A DNA stretch of 19,140 nucleotides, from contig CAIZGQ010000625.1 in assembly GCA_903932565.1 (NCBI GenBank), forward strand, positions 1-19,140, in the 5' to 3' direction. Every line of letters starts with the position of its first letter. The first letter of the stretch is position 1. A program made the position numbers and the translations under genes. The notes below the pieces were generated by a model. The model saw only the letters and a program-made list of their open reading frames with translations, was not told the origin of the DNA and made no database searches. Of this stretch, positions 15,009 to 19,140 are shown one piece after another. The DNA comes from an uncultured Hyphomicrobiales bacterium. GTDB taxonomy: Bacteria; Pseudomonadota; Alphaproteobacteria; Rhizobiales; Beijerinckiaceae.

Positions 15009-16392
15009 GCTTTGCTGCCTCCCGACCTGAAATTCGGCCGAATACGGTTCCAATCGACATGCCAAATCCTGCAAGATAGCCTTTGCCCAGAATGTTTCCG
15101 GACATGATTTCGCCCGACGCAAAGAGATTAGCCGTCGGCTTGCCATCACTCATCAGGACACGAGCCTTTTCGTCGACCTTCAAGCCAAGATAGGTGAACG
15201 TGATGCCGGGCCGCAGTGGATAGCCGATGAACGGGGGCTCATCGATCGTGCGCGCCCAATGGGATTTTGGTGGGCTCAACCCTTCCGTGTGGCAATCGTC
15301 AAGTTTGGTTGTGTCAAACGTGCCAGCCCGGACGGACGCATTGTACTCGGCAACTGTCTTTTCCGTAGCTGCGGGATCAAGCCCCATTTGCGTGGCGAGT
15401 TCCGCAATCGTGTTGGCGCGATAAGCTGGAAACACCGATGGCATGAAAAGCTTTTCTGCCTTGCTGTCCACAATCGGGAAACCAATCTGTCCGGGTTGCT
15501 GCGCAATCAGGCGGCCCCAGATGGCATAGCGCTTGGGCCAGACATCCTCGCCCTCATCATAAAACCGCTCGCCCTTCTGGTTGAGGACGATGGAGAACGG
15601 AATGCAATCGAGGCGTGTTGCGATGCCGCCATCAAACTTCGGGGCGCGGGCGTCAATGCCAACGCAGTGGAATTGTGTCGGATCGCCAATGGCATGCGCA
15701 CCCTGATCGAGCAGATTGCGCAGGACCTTGCCCTGCGCGTAAGGGGTGCCACGAATGAGGAAATTATCCGCTGCTTCGCCCCAATATTGCTTGAGCCATT
15801 CGATGTTGCCCTGAAATCCACCGCTGGACGCGACCACCGCCTTGGTGCGGACCGATGCGGGGAATCCACGGCTGACAATTTTCACATCGCGCACAAAGCC
15901 ATCATCAAGAACAAGCTCGGTAACTTCCGTATCGTAGAGAACCTCAACGCCAAGACGTTGCGCGGTGTTGAACAGCGAATTGACCAATTGTTTGCCGCCA
16001 CCAAGAAAGAAGGCATTGGTCCGCGAAAGATTGAGTGTGCCTGTTAGAGACGGCTGGAACATGACGCCGCGCGCTTCAAGCCACGGTAAAGATGCCTGTG
16101 TTTCGCGAATGGTTAGACGCGCCAGTTCTTCGTTGGTCTGGCCGCCAGTCACGCGCAGCAGGTCATCCCAATATTCGTCTTCCAGATAGGATTCAGTCAG
16201 AACGGACGTTGGCTTTTCATGCATCGCCCGCAGGTTGCGGGTATGCCGCGTATTCCCGCCGCGAAACGGTTTTGGCGCCGATTCAACAAGCAATACACTC
16301 GCACCAGCCTCACGCGCAGTGATGGCAGCGCAAAGTGCCGCGTTGCCGCCGCCGATCACGAGAACATCATACAACCGCGTCAAATCCACCAT
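14995..16392 (-). CDS. tcuA: TcuA-like FAD-dependent tricarballylate dehydrogenase
   Basis: A 465-residue flavoprotein of the fumarate reductase/succinate dehydrogenase flavoprotein type. The N-terminal dinucleotide fold has VIGGGNAA (12-19) and the ribose-binding Glu at the end of the second strand (LLVES, E37); GGNTRHT (45-51) and GGGKQLV (131-137) are further flavin-family blocks, and the C-terminal YLAGFGMSIGTVFGRISG closes the FAD site. TcuA oxidises tricarballylate to cis-aconitate, feeding the citric acid cycle; length and the adjoining tcuB support this call. Related flavoenzymes act on other saturated polycarboxylates, so the substrate is inferred. The ATG 16392 has only a weak upstream AGAAGG. 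A strong promoter lies about 120 bases upstream. Confidence 0.9.
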   Translation of the reverse strand: MVDLTRLYDVLVIGGGNAALCAAITAREAGASVLLVESAPKPFRGGNTRHTRNLRAMHEKPTSVLTESYLEDEYWDDLLRVTGGQTNEELARLTIRETQASLPWLEARGVMFQPSLTGTLNLSRTNAFFLGGGKQLVNSLFNTAQRLGVEVLYDTEVTELVLDDGFVRDVKIVSRGFPASVRTKAVVASSGGFQGNIEWLKQYWGEAADNFLIRGTPYAQGKVLRNLLDQGAHAIGDPTQFHCVGIDARAPKFDGGIATRLDCIPFSIVLNQKGERFYDEGEDVWPKRYAIWGRLIAQQPGQIGFPIVDSKAEKLFMPSVFPAYRANTIAELATQMGLDPAATEKTVAEYNASVRAGTFDTTKLDDCHTEGLSPPKSHWARTIDEPPFIGYPLRPGITFTYLGLKVDEKARVLMSDGKPTANLFASGEIMSGNILGKGYLAGFGMSIGTVFGRISGREAAKRVLN

Positions 16393-16514
16393 GCAGCGCG
16401 GCCCTTCTTCGACATCGTAGCCCTTTGGCTGGAGCGCGGCAGGCCGACCTCTTCAGGATGACGCCACGACAGTCGCCAAGACACGCGGATACGCGTACCG
16501 TCACTCTGTTGCGG

Positions 16515-16542
16515 ATTATGCTGGAGCGACCAAAGGTGTCAA
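16515..16542 (-). promoter_or_regulatory. Sigma70-type promoter for tcuAB
   Basis: On the minus strand a perfect TTGACA (16542-16537), a 16-base spacer and CATAAT (16520-16515) form the best sigma70 match in the window. Predicted start is near 16508, giving a leader of about 115 bases before the tcuA ATG. The leader contains no obvious reading frame or riboswitch-like fold that I can recognise. Confidence 0.6.
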
Positions 16543-16578
16543 CGCGTATGTTGCAAAATAAGGGCAATGTTCAAAAAA

Positions 16579-16618
16579 TGACACAAATCGATGGGTGAGA
16601 CCATCTTTCGATTGTCAA
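16579..16618. other. Imperfect bulged inverted repeat in the tcuA/Bug divergent region
   Basis: TGAC (16579-16582), AATC and GATGG (16590-16594) can pair in order with CCATC (16601-16605), GATT and GTCA (16615-16618), leaving two small bulges and a GTGAGA loop; 13 base pairs in total. It lies between the tcuA promoter and the second Bug gene and could be an operator or a weak structure. The rest of the 343-base gap 16393-16735 holds the tcuA promoter, a possible plus-strand promoter and a shared 12-mer. Confidence 0.25.
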
Positions 16619-16640
16619 TTTAGCGATAAGCACCTACGTT
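16613..16640 (+). promoter_or_regulatory. Possible sigma70 promoter for the second Bug-protein gene
   Basis: TTGTCA (16613-16618), a 16-base spacer and TACGTT (16635-16640). The -10 is poor, and the leader would be about 90 bases. Offered as the best plus-strand candidate in the gap, not as a firm call. Confidence 0.25.
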
Positions 16641-16671
16641 TGCTTGTGTTCTTTTAGCATGGCCGGCATGT

Positions 16672-16683
16672 CGAAAATGTTTC
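16672..16683 (+). promoter_or_regulatory. Shared 12-mer CGAAAATGTTTC, second occurrence
   Basis: Identical to 8961-8972 in the LS1/UbiD divergent region, same strand, and again a short distance upstream of a plus-strand gene (52 bases before the Bug ATG here, 95 bases before UbiD there). Only the left arm of the 8964-8984 inverted repeat is conserved at this site. Possible half-operator linking the two loci. Confidence 0.3.
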
Positions 16684-16735
16684 ATAGGCGCGCTTTGGGC
16701 GTCCGGCTTGAGGGTTGCGTTCAGGAGTGTGATCC

Positions 16736-17815
16736 ATGGGTCATCTGTCAGCCGCGCCATCTTTACATACGAACGCTGCATCAAGAACTACCACGCTGCG
16801 TGAGCTCTTTTATGCAAGCACGCTGCTTTTGGGTGCCATGACGCATCCGGTTATGGCCGACAGCGTGGAAGACTTCTATCGCGGCAAGAAAATCGATTTG
16901 ATCATCGGCTATTCTCCTGGCGCCACCTATGACCTTTATTCGCGCCTGGTCGCGCGCCATATGGGCGATCATATCCCGGGTAACCCAAAGATCATTCCGC
17001 GCAACATGGCAGGTGGCGGAAGTCGTGTTGCCGTCAATTATCTTTCAAAAGTCGCCCCCAGGGACGGGACGGTTTTGGCCACGGCTGACCAGTCGTTGCC
17101 TGTCGAACAAGCCATGCATGACAAACTCCTGACCATTGATGTGACCACGCTGAACTGGATTGGCAATCCGATTGCCAGCAACAATACAACCGTAGCCTGG
17201 TACACGTCCGGCATTCGGACGATTGAGGATGCCAAGACACAGGAAGTGTCCGTTGGTGCCACGGGGGCCAGCACATCGTCGCAATATCCGCGCGCCATGA
17301 ATGCGCTACTTGGAACAAAGTTCAAGGTGATCATCGGCTATCCCGGCGCCAACGACATCAACCTTGCCATGGAGCGGGGTGAAGTTGCTGCCAAGGGAAG
17401 CGACAGTTGGGCCGCTTGGAAGGCGACGCGCCCCGCCTGGCTCAAGGACAAAAAGATCAATGTTCTTGTGCAGATCGGCCTGACCAAAAGCAGCGAGATG
17501 CCGGATGTGCCGCTGATGATGGACCTGGCGAAGACCAAGGAGGATCGCGACGTGCTCAAGCTGCTGTCGGCCTCCGTCATCATCGGGCGCCCGTTGTTCA
17601 CGGCTGCTGAGGTGCCCGCCGAACGCGTTGCGGCTTTGCGCAAGGCCTTTGACGACACAATGGTTGATCCCGACTTTCTGGCGGAAGCCAGGGAAGCCCA
17701 TCTCGATGTTTCGCCGGTGTCTGGCGTGGACCTGCAAAAACTTGTGCGCGAGGTCGCATCGACGCCCCAAAGCATTGCAGACCGGCTGGTGGACATCATC
17801 GGCGCGCCGGAATGA
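16736..17815 (+). CDS. Bug/TctC-type periplasmic solute-binding protein (second copy)
   Basis: A 359-residue binding protein with a long 22-residue N-region, a hydrophobic stretch (ELFYASTLLLGAM, 23-35) and probable signal-peptidase cleavage after VMA at residue 41. The mature protein shows DLIIGYSPGATYDLYSRL and GDHIPGNPKIIPRNMAGGGS near its start, then SGIRTIEDAKT and NLAMERGEVAAKG, aligning block by block with the copy at 12668-13705. The two are clearly paralogous but diverged, so different ligands are likely. AGGAG lies eight bases before ATG 16736. Transcribed divergently from tcuAB, it probably delivers a carboxylate to a tripartite transporter encoded elsewhere. Convergent with livF, 41 bases away. 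Confidence 0.9.
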   Translation: MGHLSAAPSLHTNAASRTTTLRELFYASTLLLGAMTHPVMADSVEDFYRGKKIDLIIGYSPGATYDLYSRLVARHMGDHIPGNPKIIPRNMAGGGSRVAVNYLSKVAPRDGTVLATADQSLPVEQAMHDKLLTIDVTTLNWIGNPIASNNTTVAWYTSGIRTIEDAKTQEVSVGATGASTSSQYPRAMNALLGTKFKVIIGYPGANDINLAMERGEVAAKGSDSWAAWKATRPAWLKDKKINVLVQIGLTKSSEMPDVPLMMDLAKTKEDRDVLKLLSASVIIGRPLFTAAEVPAERVAALRKAFDDTMVDPDFLAEAREAHLDVSPVSGVDLQKLVREVASTPQSIADRLVDIIGAPE

Positions 17816-17856
17816 GCGTTCTGCCAGGTATGCACGCGTGAGACGCGGGACTGTCA

Positions 17857-18660
17857 TCACACCGGGTTGGTGGCTTGTCCCGCCTTGATGACATCCACAA
17901 GTCGCGTCTGCGTCTGGCGGTCAAATCGCCCTTTTGCTTCCAGATCCCCAAGCCCGAGATAACGCTCGGCAATGTTTGGCGAGGCTGCAAGACGCGCGGC
18001 AGTATCCGACATGATGATCCTGCCGTTTTCCATCACATAGCCACGGTCTGCGATGGCAAGGCTCATGCGCGCATTCTGTTCCGCGAGCAGGATGGCAAGA
18101 CCACGCGCGCGCAGCGATGAAATCAGCTGGAACATTTCTTTGACAAGCGAGGGGGCGAGCCCAAGCGAAGGCTCGTCCAATATAAGAAGGCGCGGCTTTG
18201 CCATCAGCCCGCGGCCGATGGCGAGCATCTGCTGCTGGCCCCCCGACAGGTTTCCCGCCATATGGTTGAGGCGTGGGATCAGCGCTGGAAACAACTGGAA
18301 GATGCTGTCCATTTCCGCGTTCATCTGCGCGCGGTTGGCAATATCGCGTCGCAGATAGGCCCCCATTTCAAGGTTCTGCCCAACTGTCAGGCCGGAAAAG
18401 ACTTGTCGCCCTTCCGGCACATGCGCGAGACCGCGTTGCACGCGCGCGGCGACAGACTGTGTCGCAATCGACTGCCCATCCAATGTCAGCGTGCCGAACT
18501 TTGCCGGCAGCAATCCGGAGATGGCTTTGGCGAGCGTGGATTTGCCGGCGCCGTTTGCCCCGATCAGGGCGACGACTTCGCCCGCAGCTACATCGAGGCT
18601 GACGGCGCGAATGACGAGTTGCGATCCATAGCCCGTGGTGAAATTGCGCAAGGCCAGCAT
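17857..18660 (-). CDS. livF: Branched-chain amino acid-type ABC transporter ATP-binding protein LivF
   Basis: A 267-residue ABC ATPase with Walker A GANGAGKST (34-42), signature LSGGQ (138-142), Walker B LLILDEP (158-164) with catalytic E163, and the LivF-typical AEQN switch (193-196) where other ABC ATPases have His. It would energise a Liv-type importer together with LivG, LivH, LivM and a periplasmic binding protein, of which only LivG is in view. The chain continues about 30 residues beyond the usual LivF end (from about residue 238). The ATG lies two bases after the livG stop, with a GAGG inside livG about ten bases upstream. In catabolic settings such systems often import aromatic or amide substrates; which one here is unknown. 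Confidence 0.93.
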   Translation of the reverse strand: MLALRNFTTGYGSQLVIRAVSLDVAAGEVVALIGANGAGKSTLAKAISGLLPAKFGTLTLDGQSIATQSVAARVQRGLAHVPEGRQVFSGLTVGQNLEMGAYLRRDIANRAQMNAEMDSIFQLFPALIPRLNHMAGNLSGGQQQMLAIGRGLMAKPRLLILDEPSLGLAPSLVKEMFQLISSLRARGLAILLAEQNARMSLAIADRGYVMENGRIIMSDTAARLAASPNIAERYLGLGDLEAKGRFDRQTQTRLVDVIKAGQATNPV

Positions 18661-18662
18661 GG

Positions 18663-19140
18663 CTACACGTCCTCACTGCCGACATAGGCGTTGATGACGG
18701 CCCTGTTATTGCGGATCTCGTGTGGCGGCCCGATGGCAACCGTGCGGCCCGCATCCAGCACGACAATCTGATCCGCCAGACCCATGACGAGCGACATGTT
18801 GTGCTCGACCACCAGGAGCGTGATCCCGGCTTCGCGCAACGCGCTCAGCATGGCGAGCAGTTCGGCGGTCTCCGTATCGTTGAGGCCCGCTGCAGGCTCG
18901 TCGAGCAACAGGAGTTTCGGGTCACTCATCAGCGCCCGGATGACTTCCACCAGCTTTTGCGCGCCCATGGGCAATTCGGTCGCGGCGCGATCCCGCTGCG
19001 ATGACAGGCCCACAATATCCAGAAGCACATTAGCCCGGGCCCGGATGCGCTCCTCCTCCAAGCGTGCAAATGTTGATGACACCATCTGCATGGCGATGGA
19101 GGCGGTCAGCAGTCGATGCGCGCCCACGGCAACATTTTCC
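18663..19140 (-). CDS. livG: Branched-chain amino acid-type ABC transporter ATP-binding protein LivG, N-terminus outside window
   Basis: The last 158 or so codons of an ABC ATPase whose frame stays open to the window edge, beginning in ENVAVGAHR, the segment just after the Q-loop region in LivG. Walker B is LLLLDEPAAGL, followed by the switch histidine in LLVVEHNMSLV and a normal LivG ending with VINAYVG. The ABC signature reads LPMGAQ, where LivG proteins usually have LPYGQQ or LSYGQQ. Walker A is outside. An internal ATG near 19127 is not the start. Two bases separate its stop from livF, so the pair is one operon running in from beyond 19140. Confidence 0.93.
   Translation of the reverse strand, partial: ENVAVGAHRLLTASIAMQMVSSTFARLEEERIRARANVLLDIVGLSSQRDRAATELPMGAQKLVEVIRALMSDPKLLLLDEPAAGLNDTETAELLAMLSALREAGITLLVVEHNMSLVMGLADQIVVLDAGRTVAIGPPHEIRNNRAVINAYVGSEDV

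Noticed and set aside
15009..15149. 47-codon upstream extension of tcuB to an ATG at 15149
   Set aside because: It lies wholly inside tcuA, has no TcuB-like residues, and GTG 15008 has a strong GGGAGG site.
15259..16047. Plus-strand open frame opposite tcuA
   Set aside because: Antisense shadow of a conserved flavoprotein gene, no family features.
17835..17847. CGCGT-GAG-ACGCG hairpin between the second Bug gene and livF as a terminator
   Set aside because: Only five base pairs with a 3-base loop and no U-tract; too weak to call.
1..19140. CRISPR array, tRNA/rRNA genes, insertion sequences or integrase
   Set aside because: No regularly spaced repeats, RNA-gene signatures, transposase motifs or flanking inverted repeats were seen.

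Overview
The window looks like an accessory catabolic region from an alphaproteobacterium, probably of the Bradyrhizobium/Xanthobacteraceae type. This is an inference from the fairly high GC content, the gene families present, the many ATGA stop/start overlaps and the GTG starts. No rRNA, tRNA, CRISPR array, insertion sequence or integrase is visible. Almost every base is explained by fifteen complete or edge-cut genes plus one broken small reading frame.

Region 1 (1-8883, minus strand) is one long, tightly packed operon. From the promoter side it encodes a molybdopterin-binding large subunit of the xanthine/CO dehydrogenase family (LS1), an amidase-signature hydrolase, an AMP-forming acyl-CoA ligase, a PaaI-like hotdog thioesterase, a zinc-free MDR/quinone oxidoreductase, then the FAD subunit, the [2Fe-2S] subunit and a second, edge-cut molybdopterin large subunit (LS2). 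Four junctions are ATGA overlaps. Divergent from it is a single UbiD-family prFMN decarboxylase gene (9068-10522, plus). The combination (UbiD decarboxylase, CoA ligase, molybdenum hydroxylase, thioesterase) resembles the logic of the furoate/FDCA (Hmf) pathway, but the amidase, the second large subunit and the MDR reductase do not belong to that route. The substrate is unknown; a heteroaromatic or alicyclic carboxylic acid is a reasonable guess.

Region 2 (10536-12647) holds a class II aldolase-type decarboxylase gene (minus) and a divergent XRE-type regulator gene (plus). Their shared intergenic region has two back-to-back sigma70-like promoters whose -35 hexamers abut at the centre of a palindrome. 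Between the minus promoter and the aldolase is a broken reading frame that looks like the start of a membrane protein.

Region 3 (12668-17815) contains a Bug/TctC-type periplasmic binding protein, TcuB and TcuA (tricarballylate-oxidation type electron-transfer and flavin dehydrogenase), and a divergently transcribed second Bug protein. No TctA/TctB membrane subunits are present. Region 4 (17857-19140, minus) is the end of a branched-chain-amino-acid-type ABC importer: LivF and an edge-cut LivG.

Taken together the window reads as uptake (Bug proteins, Liv-type ABC transporter) plus oxidation, CoA activation and decarboxylation of one or more organic acids, possibly under the local XRE regulator. 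All functional links beyond family level are inference.
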